From Desulfonatronum thiosulfatophilum (GTDB lineage Bacteria; Desulfobacterota; Desulfovibrionia; Desulfovibrionales; Desulfonatronaceae): a DNA stretch of 64,000 nt. Below the pieces are notes generated by a model. It was not told the DNA's origin and made no database searches. It worked only from the letters and a program-made list of their open reading frames with translations. The stretch spans positions 62,001 through 126,000 of the forward strand of contig NZ_FMXO01000014.1 of the NCBI RefSeq assembly GCF_900104215.1, read 5' to 3'. Each line of letters starts with the position of its first letter. Position 1 is the first letter of the stretch. Positions 36,393 through 45,431 of this stretch are shown here, piece after piece. A program made the position numbers and the translations under genes.

Positions 36393-36910
36393 CGCCGCAC
36401 CGCCATTCCGATCATCTCAAGGGTACGCAGGAACAGGACCAGACAAAGCAGGATCAATGAAGCCGCAAGTCCGTAAACAAAGGGGTAAAATGGAATCTTT
36501 GTGGTCAGACCGACTTCGCCGCTGGCCGCGAAGCTCCTTCCGTAGTCCAGCATGTGCTTTGCACAAAAGATGAAAAAAACCGCGGATACGGCGTTGGTCA
36601 TGGCGTCAATGCCCGCCCGGAGGCGATCCGGCAGCTTGGCCACCAGAAAGCCCACGGCAATATGTCCGTTTTTCAATGCGCAATGGGCCAATGCCAAACT
36701 CACCGTGAGGGAAGTTAAAAATCCAACATACTCGTAGGTTCCAAGGATAGGGCTTTTGAAAAAAGCCCGCAAAATGATGTTCAAAACGATCAACAGCATG
36801 ACGGCGATGAGGCTGATTCCGGCAATGGCATCGAAGACCTTGCACGCGCCCCAGACATGTTTTTCAGCTTGTTTCAAATAGATGGTCGAACGTGACGGCA
36901 TGGTACTCAA
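36389..36910 (-). CDS. dctQ: TRAP transporter small permease DctQ
   Basis: A 173-residue protein with four transmembrane helices and the DctQ pattern (IVLNIILRAFFKSPILGTYE; later LALAHCALKNGHIAVGF). It pairs with DctM in the membrane, overlapping its gene by 4 bp. A stable hairpin lies between dctP and dctQ. Confidence 0.93.
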   Translation of the reverse strand: MSTMPSRSTIYLKQAEKHVWGACKVFDAIAGISLIAVMLLIVLNIILRAFFKSPILGTYEYVGFLTSLTVSLALAHCALKNGHIAVGFLVAKLPDRLRAGIDAMTNAVSAVFFIFCAKHMLDYGRSFAASGEVGLTTKIPFYPFVYGLAASLILLCLVLFLRTLEMIGMAVRR

Positions 36911-36951
36911 AGATATGGTTGGATAATCAGCAGCGAAGCGCTGTCAGAAAG

Positions 36952-36979
36952 GGGGGACGCTCCATTCGGAGAGTCCCCC
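36952..36979 (-). other. Intercistronic hairpin between dctP and dctQ
   Basis: GGGGGAC pairs with GTCCCCC and an inner CTCC pairs with GGAG around a 4-nt loop, one mismatch between them. It lies 54 bp past dctP. It may hold up 3' decay or cause partial termination, raising binding protein over permease levels. Confidence 0.55.
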
Positions 36980-37032
36980 ATCAGTTGTGGGATACAAAGT
37001 AAAAACTCAACTCAATAACAATTAGTTCTTTC

Positions 37033-38067
37033 TCAATAGAGCGCATTATATTTTTCAGACAATTCCTGGACCAGATCCAGGGCCTGTTGCCCGGGCAGCC
37101 CCTTCTTCCTCATTTCCTCGACAAATTCAACCTGGATGGGCAGCACCAATTCGGTCCAACGGGCAGTTTCCTCATCAGACAAAGTGACCACCTGCTGGCC
37201 CGTGTCTTCCACCGCGTACTTCAGCGCGGCCTCATTTTGCGTATCCCACAGCCCCATGGCCACATCCTGAAAAAACCGTTCCGAAACCTCTTCCACTACG
37301 GCCTGCAAATCCGCGGGCAAAGAGTTCCAGGTTCGCTGGTTCATGGTCACGAAAAACAGCGTGTTGTACAAGAACGGCGTCAGGGTCAGATATTCCGTCA
37401 CTTCGGCGTGCCGCCATCCCTGCAGAACTTCCAGGGGAGAGAGGTTGCCCTTGACGAGTCCGCGGGATAGGGCTTCGTAGGCCTCGGATTGGGGCATGGC
37501 CACGGGGATTGCTCCCAGGACGGACAAGGTCTTGGCGCTCAGACCGGTGGCCCGGATTTCCATTCCTTGCAGATCTTCAAGAGTCCGAACCGGTGACTTC
37601 GTGAACAGATCGCCGGGCCCGGTGGCCAGAACCATCAACAGCTTCGTATCCCGCACTTCCGTCGGATTCAGTTCCTTGATCGCCTCCCAGGCCACCTGGC
37701 TGGCAACCTTCGAATTTTCATAGGTCACGCCTGGCAATTCGAAAACTTCCAGCAACGGAAACCGGCCCCGGGTATAGGCGAAAGCGGACAAACCGATATC
37801 CGCGATTCCTGTGACCACGCCGTCATAGACTTCAGACGCGGCGAGCAAAGTTTGTCCAGGAAAACTGACAATTTTTATTCGACCATCGGAAGCCTCGGCC
37901 AAGGCCTGAGCCCAGCCCTGCACCATGACCGTTTCCGCCGGATGGGTTGCCGGGAAGAAATGGGCCAAGCGCAACGTCACAGTTTTCCCTGACGCTCCGG
38001 CGCTACCCGCGCTCATAACCAGCGTCATCAGCAATGCCAATATTGTTACGCCAATTCTGTTCATCAT
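37033..38067 (-). CDS. dctP: TRAP transporter periplasmic binding protein DctP
   Basis: A 344-residue secreted solute receptor: a signal peptide (MTLVMSAGSAGASG) and the DctP pattern LRLAHFFPATHPAE, LEDLQGMEIRATG with the ligand-binding Arg, and MPQSEAYEALSRGLVKG. It would deliver organic acid to DctQM. First gene of the operon; ligand unknown. Confidence 0.95.
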   Translation of the reverse strand: MMNRIGVTILALLMTLVMSAGSAGASGKTVTLRLAHFFPATHPAETVMVQGWAQALAEASDGRIKIVSFPGQTLLAASEVYDGVVTGIADIGLSAFAYTRGRFPLLEVFELPGVTYENSKVASQVAWEAIKELNPTEVRDTKLLMVLATGPGDLFTKSPVRTLEDLQGMEIRATGLSAKTLSVLGAIPVAMPQSEAYEALSRGLVKGNLSPLEVLQGWRHAEVTEYLTLTPFLYNTLFFVTMNQRTWNSLPADLQAVVEEVSERFFQDVAMGLWDTQNEAALKYAVEDTGQQVVTLSDEETARWTELVLPIQVEFVEEMRKKGLPGQQALDLVQELSEKYNALY

Positions 38068-38189
38068 AAATTCCTCAACTTGTTGGGTAGATCATCCGGC
38101 GCAAGGTCATAAAAGCACATCCCGCGCCGAAAAAAGTGGCATATCGATCAGATGGATGCAGTTGACCACTTGCATTCCCGCCGAACAGG

Positions 38190-38624
38190 TTACAAGTTGT
38201 ACAATTCATCGCCGGGAATGATCCGGATATTGTTTTTCTGCAAAATATCGATTGCCTGATCCGTCCGATCGAAACGAAAAATCAAAACGGCGTTCTTGCC
38301 GGACTGCTGAACAAAGGCGTACATGTATTCGACATTGATCTGACTGTTGCTCAGCAGTTCGAGGATCGAATGCAGCCCGCCCGGCCTGTCGTCCACCTCC
38401 ACGGCCACCACGGAAGTTCGCCCCACGGTGAAGCCGTTGTCTTTCAAAATCTGCTTTGCCCGCTCATGATCCGTGAGAATCAGGCGGAGAATGCCAAAGT
38501 CCGACGTGTCGGCCAGGGAAAGAGCCCGGATGTTCACCTTGGATTCGGACAAGACCCGCGTCACATCGGTCAGGCGACCAGCCCTGTTCTCCAGGAAAAT
38601 AGAAATCTGTTCCACCTTCATCAT
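38190..38624 (-). CDS. Tandem ACT-domain protein
   Basis: A 144-residue protein of two ACT domains (EQISIFLENRAGRLTDVTRV; second starting VGRTSVVAVEVDDRPGGLHS). ACT domains bind amino acids and regulate metabolism. The start at 38624 has GGAGGA 5 nt upstream. It lies 93 bp after the phenylacetate-CoA ligase gene; this pair is common in anaerobes that degrade aromatic amino acids through indolepyruvate/2-oxoacid oxidoreductases, so it may sense an aromatic amino acid. Confidence 0.88.
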   Translation of the reverse strand: MMKVEQISIFLENRAGRLTDVTRVLSESKVNIRALSLADTSDFGILRLILTDHERAKQILKDNGFTVGRTSVVAVEVDDRPGGLHSILELLSNSQINVEYMYAFVQQSGKNAVLIFRFDRTDQAIDILQKNNIRIIPGDELYNL

Positions 38625-38717
38625 TGAGTCCTCCCTTTGCGGAGTTCTTGTTTTTGGCAAATGGTTATGGGGAGGCCAATAGTTTGAACCTCCCCATGCC
38701 GCCTCTTCCCGGCTTTC

Positions 38718-40022
38718 TTATGCTGCGTTGCGGCGATCGACGATCCGTTTGGCCTTGCCTTCGGATCGGGCGAGGCTGCGCGGTTCGACCAGTTTGACCT
38801 TTGCCGTGACGCCGAGAAATTCCTTGATGTTCCCCTGAATCTTTGCTTCCAGACGCTGCAGGTGACGCACTTCGTCTGAGAAGATGTTTTCATTCACCTC
38901 CACCTGGACTTCCAGGGTGTCCAGAACGCCCTGCCGATCCAGGATCAACTGATAGTGGGGCGTCAGGCCCTCGGTTTCCACCAGTATGGCCTCGATCTGG
39001 GAAGGAAAGACATTCACGCCGCGGATGATCAACATGTCGTCGCTGCGTCCCTTGATCCGGCTCATGCGCACGTGGGTCCGCCCACACAGGCAGGGGACGT
39101 AGTTCAAAGAAGTTATGTCCCGGGTCCGATAGCGGATTAAAGGCTGGGCCTCCTTGGTCAGGGTGGTCAGGACAAGTTCGCCTGTTTCACCGGGCGGAAG
39201 CACCTCTCCCGTTACCGGATCAATGATTTCCGGCAGGAAATGATCCTCGAATATATGCAGACCTTTCTGGGCCACGGCGCATTCCATCGCCACTCCAGGG
39301 CCCATGATCTCGGATAAACCATAAATATCCAGAGCGATAAGGCCCAGTTTCGTTTCGATGTCGTGACGCATCTCCTCGGACCAGGGTTCGGCGCCGAAGA
39401 TGCCGATCCGGATGGGCAATTCGCTGATGGAGATCCCCGCTTCCAGCGCAGCCTCATACAAAAAGAGGCTGTAGGACGGCGTGCTGCAGAGCACCGTGGG
39501 ACCGAAATCCCGAAGCAGCATGACCTGTCGCTTCGTTCCGCCACCGGAAATCGGCACGATGGTCGCTCCCAGTTCTTCGGCGCCGTAATGTACCCCCAGC
39601 CCGCCGGTGAACAAGCCGTAGCCGTAGGCATTATGCACCACGTCGCCGCGATTCACCCCTGCGGCCATGAAAGCGCGGGCCATCAAACCGGCCCAGTTGC
39701 GAACGTCCCGGTGCGTGTAACCGACAACCGTTGATTTGCCGGTTGTTCCGGATGAGGCATGAATCCTGACCACATTCTCTTTGGGAACGGCAAAAAGCCC
39801 GTAGGGATAATTGTTGCGCAAGTCCTGTTTTTCCGTAAAGGGCAGATGTTGCAAATCCTTCAGGCTCTTGACGTGTACAGGCCGAATGCCGGCCTCCTCA
39901 AACTTGCGCCGATAGAACGGAACATTGGCATTGACGCGTTCCACGAGGCTCTTCAATCTGGTCAACTGCAACGGCTCCAGATCCTCACGGGGCGCTGTCT
40001 CCTTATCAACATCGTAAATCAC
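38718..40022 (-). CDS. paaK: Phenylacetate-CoA ligase
   Basis: A 434-residue AMP-forming ligase that makes phenylacetyl-CoA from phenylacetate, ATP and CoA, by family. Key motifs are the ATP loop [28 protein letters not shown] and the [20 protein letters not shown] segment near the C-terminus. The GTG at 40022 is chosen because AAGGAGG lies 7 nt before it; the extra residues from 40094 are not typical. It sits before an ACT-domain gene. It may act on arylacetates formed from aromatic amino acids. Confidence 0.92.
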   Translation of the reverse strand: MIYDVDKETAPREDLEPLQLTRLKSLVERVNANVPFYRRKFEEAGIRPVHVKSLKDLQHLPFTEKQDLRNNYPYGLFAVPKENVVRIHASSGTTGKSTVVGYTHRDVRNWAGLMARAFMAAGVNRGDVVHNAYGYGLFTGGLGVHYGAEELGATIVPISGGGTKRQVMLLRDFGPTVLCSTPSYSLFLYEAALEAGISISELPIRIGIFGAEPWSEEMRHDIETKLGLIALDIYGLSEIMGPGVAMECAVAQKGLHIFEDHFLPEIIDPVTGEVLPPGETGELVLTTLTKEAQPLIRYRTRDITSLNYVPCLCGRTHVRMSRIKGRSDDMLIIRGVNVFPSQIEAILVETEGLTPHYQLILDRQGVLDTLEVQVEVNENIFSDEVRHLQRLEAKIQGNIKEFLGVTAKVKLVEPRSLARSEGKAKRIVDRRNAA

Positions 40023-40196
40023 GCCACATCCTCCTTCGAAGGGAAAAACAGGTTGGGGAAGATTCGAAGCAACTTCAGCAAATTTTGAACACACAAGACG
40101 GGTAACCTGGTTCGGCTGGTTTTGATACTGCGGCCTCTCATGTCTGATGAAGCCGGGATGTTCATGTCTGACAGTTCGGAGCTTCCTTTGCCCCCA

Positions 40197-40903
40197 CTAC
40201 ATCACGTTGACCCAATAGATCCCGCCGGCCAGGAACACGGCTACGAGCAAAATGGCATATACCCTGCGCGAACGCAGGGAAAGCAGGGCACCGATGGTCC
40301 CAAGCATCCAGATCATCGGCCATGTAATCGGAAGGACCAGGACACGACCGCGGACATGATGCAAGAGCCAGTCGGTAAGCGGTACAAGCAGGGCCATGAC
40401 CAGAACAAAGACAACCAGGTTCAACATGCACAGCGGAAAGAAAGACTTGCCGACAAGGCTCGACATGGCAACGGAGTGTTCTCGTCCAGACCTGGTGGAC
40501 AGAAGCATGCGCGTGTATTCGACATTCTGTCTTCGCCGATGGGCATGCTCCAGCTTGCTGCCCAAAAATGCCATGGGCAGGCACAGCAGCATCAGCATGA
40601 AGATCGCGGGCGGCTGGGAAATATCAAAGGTATGGGCGAGAGCCAATGTCGTCAGCAGAGCAAAGGGCCCATGGGGGGGGATGTATGTTCCGATGGGAAA
40701 TAGATCCAGAAAAAAAAGTTCAAAAAAGACCGCTGCCGGCAACGCCGTTTCCCAATGTCCGGTCACGGCGGCCCAGATCATGCCGATCACCAGGGGACGA
40801 TCCAGGAAACCGATGTTCAGCCCGAAACGGGCCAGGGAAAAAAGCACAAAAAAAAACACGCAAGTCCGACCCAGGTCAGGGAATTCAATTCAAAGCTCAC
40901 CAT
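40197..40903 (-). pseudogene. Mannose-family PTS EIIC, apparent frameshift in a T9 tract
   Basis: A polytopic protein of the mannose/sorbose PTS EIIC family (FLDRPLVIGMIWAAVTGHWE; later IGTYIPPHGP). The reading that starts at the ATG at 40903, which overlaps the EIIB stop by 7 nt, runs MVSFELNSLTWVGLACFF and then leaves frame in nine consecutive T (complement of 40848-40856). The body resumes in the next frame and runs to 40197. One more T would join them. Otherwise translation must start at GTG 40859, giving 220 residues. It may be a sequencing error, a phase-variable tract or a broken gene. Confidence 0.7.
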
Positions 40904-41370
40904 GACGCCTTCACCTGCGTCGAATCATTGGGCACGCAGCGGAAATCAAGCTGAATGCCCCGGTTGCAAAAGGACTTCAGGCAACCGATGTCCTCGTTGC
41001 TTAATGCCACATGCGGACAGAGCTGCTGCTTGCCCGGAGAATAATGCAGGTTGCCGATGTTGACCGTGGTCAGCGCGAAACCGTTTTGCAAAGCCCGCTG
41101 GACGTCCCCGCAGGTGGCGAAAAGAACAAGAATGCCGCCCCGTTGCCGTTTTGACTGCACGCACTGGTCCAAAAACTTCGCAACCCCTTCCACCGTGGTG
41201 AACAGCAACTCCACGTTCGCGGGCACGGCCAACCTGACAATCTCTTGCCGCAAATCATCCTCGGCCAACTCGTCGTTGACCACGATAATGCTCTTTGCTC
41301 CCAGATAGGGAACCCACGCTTCGATGACCTGACCATGGACCAGTCGATTATCAATTCGCACCCAGTTCAT
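40897..41370 (-). CDS. Mannose-family PTS EIIB
   Basis: A 157-residue sorbose/mannose-type EIIB. The phosphorylated His12 is in RIDNRLVHGQV, the family signature. It would pass phosphate from EIIA to a sugar via EIIC/EIID, but EIID is not present here. The gene lies 12 bp after EIIA and overlaps the EIIC start by 7 nt. Confidence 0.93.
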   Translation of the reverse strand: MNWVRIDNRLVHGQVIEAWVPYLGAKSIIVVNDELAEDDLRQEIVRLAVPANVELLFTTVEGVAKFLDQCVQSKRQRGGILVLFATCGDVQRALQNGFALTTVNIGNLHYSPGKQQLCPHVALSNEDIGCLKSFCNRGIQLDFRCVPNDSTQVKASW

Positions 41371-41382
41371 GACGATACCGTA

Positions 41383-41802
41383 CTATCCTTTGGCCACCTT
41401 GCTGCGCAGCAACTCTCCAGCCACCACGATACCCTGGGATCCGGCGGCCTTGGCTTCCCTGGCCAAATCGGCCAGAGGCAGTTTGCGGGAACCGAGCACA
41501 CGCAGCAACATGGGCAGATTGACGCCGGTGATCACTTCCAGCTGGTGGTCGTTCTTGTTCAGCAAGGAAAGACTCAGGTTTGTCGGGGTCCCCCCGAACA
41601 TGTCCGTGAGGATGACGACCCCGGGCCCATGGTCCGCGCTTTTTACGCTGGCCTTGATCTGCGCGAGGGACTTCTCCACTTCCTTGGTCACATCCACGCT
41701 GACGAAATAGCAGTCTTGCTGCGGCCCGAGAATTAATTCCGCTGCCTTGAGCAGATACGCCCCATATTCGGTATGGGTGACTAATACGACTCCAATCACC
41801 AT
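41383..41802 (-). CDS. Mannose-family PTS EIIA
   Basis: A 139-residue EIIA of the mannose superfamily; the phospho-acceptor His10 is in GVVLVTHTEYG, and VILTDMFGGTPTNLSL is the conserved second motif. The ATG at 41802 follows GGAG closely. It lies 25 bp after rapZ. With EIIB and EIIC it forms a PTS set whose role may be regulatory. Confidence 0.93.
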   Translation of the reverse strand: MVIGVVLVTHTEYGAYLLKAAELILGPQQDCYFVSVDVTKEVEKSLAQIKASVKSADHGPGVVILTDMFGGTPTNLSLSLLNKNDHQLEVITGVNLPMLLRVLGSRKLPLADLAREAKAAGSQGIVVAGELLRSKVAKG

Positions 41803-41827
41803 AAACTCCAAATGCCTGCGATCGGGT

Positions 41828-42772
41828 TCATCCCAGATCCAGGTGACGATGTTCAATGGTCACGGCAAATCCCGTGGCCTGCAAAGAGGTCAGAAGCGCT
41901 TGGGATACGGCGACGGACCGATGCCGCCCCCCCGTGCATCCCAGGGCCAGAGTCAGACGATAGCGGCCCTCGGCGGCATAGAGAGGCAGCAGGTATCGCA
42001 AAAAATCCTCGAAACGGTCAATAAAAGCTTTCCCGGGATCATGCTGCAGCACGTATCGGGCGATGGATTCGTCCAACCCTGACAGAGGCCGCAACTCCGG
42101 ATCGAAATAGGGATTGGGCAAAAACCGAAGGTCGAAGACCAGATCCGCTTCAAGGGGAACACCGTACTTGAAGCCGAAGGAAATGAGATGGATCCGCATT
42201 CCCTCACCGGTTTCTTTTTCCAGAGGCCATTTCTCCTGGATCACCCTGCGCAGATCGTGAATCGAAAAATCCGAAGTATCCACCACCAGATCGGCATGAT
42301 TGCGCAAGCCTTCCAGCATGACCCGTTCCTGAAATATGGCCTGGTCCAATCCCATGCCCTGCGCTTCCAGGGGATGAGGCCGCCTCGTGGTGGCGTATCG
42401 CCGGATGAGCACCGCGTCCCTGGCCTCCAGAAAAACCAGTTTGAGGCTAATCCCGGCCTGATCCATCTCCTGGACGAAGTTTTCCCACTGTAGCGCAAAA
42501 TCAGGGAGCCGAACATCCAGCCCCAGGGCCACGCCGGGGTAGCGATCCAGCTTCATTTCCTCGGCCAGCGTGACCAGCTGTCCGGCCAGTCCAGCCGGCA
42601 GTCCGTCCACGCAAAAAAAACCGAGATCCTCAAAGACGTTCAAGACCGTACTTTTACCGGCCCCGGATTGGCCTGTAATCATCACCAGCGAGACATCATG
42701 GATGCCGCGGGGAGGTTGTCCAGGCTGTTCCGGCTCCTGCACAGAAGTTTGCTCAGGCAGTGTTGAGTGCAT
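41828..42772 (-). CDS. rapZ: RNase adapter / nucleotide-binding protein RapZ
   Basis: A 314-residue P-loop protein of the RapZ (YvcJ) family, with Walker A GQSGAGKS, the family segment FEDLGFFCVDGLP and the C-terminal GCTGGRHRSVAV. RapZ controls small-RNA decay of amino-sugar genes in enterobacteria; in other bacteria the role is less known. The first 24 residues are an atypical Pro/Gln-rich lead. It overlaps ptsN by 20 bp. Confidence 0.95.
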   Translation of the reverse strand: MHSTLPEQTSVQEPEQPGQPPRGIHDVSLVMITGQSGAGKSTVLNVFEDLGFFCVDGLPAGLAGQLVTLAEEMKLDRYPGVALGLDVRLPDFALQWENFVQEMDQAGISLKLVFLEARDAVLIRRYATTRRPHPLEAQGMGLDQAIFQERVMLEGLRNHADLVVDTSDFSIHDLRRVIQEKWPLEKETGEGMRIHLISFGFKYGVPLEADLVFDLRFLPNPYFDPELRPLSGLDESIARYVLQHDPGKAFIDRFEDFLRYLLPLYAAEGRYRLTLALGCTGGRHRSVAVSQALLTSLQATGFAVTIEHRHLDLG

Positions 42773-43202
42773 CCCAGAAATGATCCTTGTCTTGGGCTGT
42801 GAGGAAGGCGTGCCTAAATTCTTCGTTCTTCAGCAGTCTAGTGATGGAAGCCAGTATGCGCAAATGCATTCCGGCTACATGTTCCGGGGCCAGAACCATG
42901 AAAAAAATATGACACGGTTTGTAATCCAGGGCCTCGAAATCAACCCCCGCGGAACTGCGGCCGACCACGAGCACAATCTGCTCAAGCCCCTCCAATTTGC
43001 CGTGGGGTATGGCGATCCCGTCGCCTATTCCGGTACTGCCCAGACTCTCCCTGTCCCGCAGGACCCGGAACGCAGTCTCGGCGTCGAAGCTCGGCCACTT
43101 CAGGGCCAGGGCGGAGACCAGCTCCGCCAGAACCTCAGTCTTGTTCCGGGCCTGCAGTTCAGGAAGTAGCAGGTCCTTGCTTAGATATTCCCGGAGGATC
43201 AT
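42753..43202 (-). CDS. ptsN: Nitrogen-related PTS EIIA
   Basis: A 149-residue EIIA-Ntr protein of the regulatory PTS. The phospho-accepting His67 is in GIAIPHGK. The ATG at 43202 lies 4 bp after the hpf stop; an in-frame TTG at 43223 is less likely. It is encoded between hpf and rapZ, the arrangement common near rpoN, and probably regulates metabolism rather than sugar transport. Confidence 0.94.
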   Translation of the reverse strand: MILREYLSKDLLLPELQARNKTEVLAELVSALALKWPSFDAETAFRVLRDRESLGSTGIGDGIAIPHGKLEGLEQIVLVVGRSSAGVDFEALDYKPCHIFFMVLAPEHVAGMHLRILASITRLLKNEEFRHAFLTAQDKDHFWDALNTA

Positions 43203-43206
43203 CAGG

Positions 43207-43752
43207 TTATATTCCCGGATCAATCAAGCCGAAATCGCTGCTTTTTCGGCGATAAATTACGTTCACGCGCTCAATATCCGCATTGAAGAACACCAGGAAT
43301 TCGTTGCCCAGAGCTTCAAGCTGCATGGCCGCTTCGTCCACGGACATGGGCTTGGGTTCAAAATTGTCCGTTTCCGTAATGGTCTGTTCACGCTTTCCGG
43401 TTTCGTCCTGGGTGAAGGAGATCACATCAACCCTTGCGGATTGCCCTTTCTGGCCGCGACGGTGGTCCTTGCTTTTCTCCTTGATCTTGCGGACCTGGGC
43501 CTCGAGCTTGTCCAGAACCAGATCGATGGTGGAATACATGTCCTCACTCTCGCTGGTCGCGGAAAAATGCATGTCCTTGCCCGTCAATATGACCTCGGCC
43601 ATGTGGCGGTATTTTTCCACGGAGAGATTCACCGCGATCTCGCCGTCATCGTCCGGCCGCAGGTAGCGGTTGATTTTGTCAAAACGTTCACGGGCATACC
43701 CTTTGAGGTGATTCGACGGCTCAAAATTCTTAAACGTGAATGTGATTTCCAT
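43207..43752 (-). CDS. hpf: Ribosome hibernation promoting factor, long form
   Basis: A 181-residue long-form HPF that dimerises 70S ribosomes in stationary phase. The N-terminal ribosome-binding domain (FTFKNFEPSNHLKGYARERF) is followed by a charged linker and a C-terminal dimerisation domain (KPMSVDEAAMQLEALGNEFL, VYRR-like VIYRRK). The start at 43752 is fixed by GGAGG 7 nt upstream. Confidence 0.95.
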   Translation of the reverse strand: MEITFTFKNFEPSNHLKGYARERFDKINRYLRPDDDGEIAVNLSVEKYRHMAEVILTGKDMHFSATSESEDMYSTIDLVLDKLEAQVRKIKEKSKDHRRGQKGQSARVDVISFTQDETGKREQTITETDNFEPKPMSVDEAAMQLEALGNEFLVFFNADIERVNVIYRRKSSDFGLIDPGI

Positions 43753-43928
43753 GCAGACACCTCCAGAGAAAGGGTTCAAGGTTGATTGTTTCGGACAAGG
43801 TGCATTTCTGATCCGCCAAGCCATCCGCGCCGGACATGCAACATGTGTTGCCGACGGAGGGAAAGCGCCAGCGGCCTGTCGTGGTTCGGCTTGCACGGCA
43901 ATCAGATTTTCACTCCTGGCATCTCCGG

Positions 43929-45365
43929 TTAAAATATCGATTTCCGCTTGGATGATGAGTCAATGTTCAACGCCATACGATACTTGGCCACGGTTCGGCG
44001 GGCAATATTCACCCCCAGGGATTTTTTCAACAACTGGGAGATCAACTCGTCGCTCAGCGGTCGTTTAGGGTCCTCCTCGGATATCAATTTCTTGATTTCC
44101 GCCTTGACGCTTTCCGAGCCGGCCTCACTGCCGTCATCCATTCCCAAGGCGCTGTTAAAGAAAAATTTCAGTTCAAAAATGCCGTGCGGCGTGTTCATGT
44201 ACTTGTTCGTTGTGATCCGGCTCACAGTGGATTCATGCATGCTGATGTCCAAAGCCACGTCCTTCAGAATCATCGGTTTCAAGTGGGTCACGCCGTGACG
44301 AAAAAATTCCAGCTGAAACCGGACAATGCTTTCCGCGACCTTGTACAGGGTCCGCTGACGCTGGTACAGACTTTTCATCAGCCAGTGAGCGGAACGCACT
44401 TTCTCCTGAATGTACTCTTTTGCCCCCTTCCCATGAATGGCCATGTCTTTGGCATAGGCCTCATTGATCATCAGTCCCGGAATTTCGTCCTCGTTCAGGA
44501 CAACGATGAAATCCTCGCCTTGTTGATGCACATACACATCCGGGCTGGTAAACTGCGGATCATCGGTGTTGAAGCTCTTCCCGGGCATGGGATCAAGCCG
44601 TTGAATGCACTCCAGGTACTCCCTGATCTCATCCATGGTGAGCTTGAACTTCTTGGCCAGAGGCTTGTAGCGGCGCTTTTCCAGTTCCTCCATGTGATCC
44701 TTGACGAAAGAAACCAGCACCGGATCATCCAGCCCCAATTCCTCCATCTGAACCATCAGGCATTCCTGCAGGTTTCTGGCGCATACTCCGATAGGATCCA
44801 GCCGTTGCATGATCCGGAGCACCCTTTCAGCCTCCTCGACGCTGCACTCCGCCATGAGCGCAATCTCCTCGAGGGGCTCGCACAGGTACCCCACCGAATC
44901 AAGATTGCCAAGGATCACGTTGCTGATGGCAAGATCTTTTTGCGGCAATGACGAAAGCCGCAACTGCCAGGAAAGATGACCGGTCAAGGTCGACTTGCCC
45001 GCCAGCCGGGCCTCAAAACTCATTCCTTCTTCAGGCACTTCCCAGTCCCTGCCTTGCATCTGCCGGCTGACGCTGGAAAATTCCCCAAGATAGTCCTGCC
45101 ATTCCGGGTCATGCAGTTGACGCGGCTCTTCAACATTGACGGATTGAAAACGCTCGTCGGCAGGATCTTTTTTCTCCACCTCCATGACGGCCTCATCGAG
45201 GCTTTCCGGGACGATCTCCAAAACCGGATTTTCAAGTAATTCCTGTTGAATGCTTTCAACCAGCTCCATTCGGGAAAGCTGAAGCAACTTGATGGCTTGT
45301 TGCAACTGGGGAGTCATCACCAGTTGTTGCGTCAGCTTCAGCTGCTGGCGTAGTTCAAGAGCCAT
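43929..45365 (-). CDS. rpoN: RNA polymerase sigma-54 factor
   Basis: A 478-residue sigma-54. The Gln/Leu-rich activator-binding region I (KLTQQLVMTPQLQQAIKLLQ) is at the N-terminus, the core-binding region (DPIGVCARNLQECL) in the middle and the RpoN box ARRTVAKYR at the C-terminus. It follows lptB and precedes hpf and ptsN, the standard neighbourhood. It directs transcription from -24/-12 promoters together with enhancer-binding activators, none of which is in this window. Confidence 0.97.
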   Translation of the reverse strand: MALELRQQLKLTQQLVMTPQLQQAIKLLQLSRMELVESIQQELLENPVLEIVPESLDEAVMEVEKKDPADERFQSVNVEEPRQLHDPEWQDYLGEFSSVSRQMQGRDWEVPEEGMSFEARLAGKSTLTGHLSWQLRLSSLPQKDLAISNVILGNLDSVGYLCEPLEEIALMAECSVEEAERVLRIMQRLDPIGVCARNLQECLMVQMEELGLDDPVLVSFVKDHMEELEKRRYKPLAKKFKLTMDEIREYLECIQRLDPMPGKSFNTDDPQFTSPDVYVHQQGEDFIVVLNEDEIPGLMINEAYAKDMAIHGKGAKEYIQEKVRSAHWLMKSLYQRQRTLYKVAESIVRFQLEFFRHGVTHLKPMILKDVALDISMHESTVSRITTNKYMNTPHGIFELKFFFNSALGMDDGSEAGSESVKAEIKKLISEEDPKRPLSDELISQLLKKSLGVNIARRTVAKYRMALNIDSSSKRKSIF

Positions 45366-45431
45366 GCCCTACCCTCGATGTTGAATGCATTTGAGCAGGG
45401 AAGCCTTGCTTGCACAAGGCGGAATGCGTGA

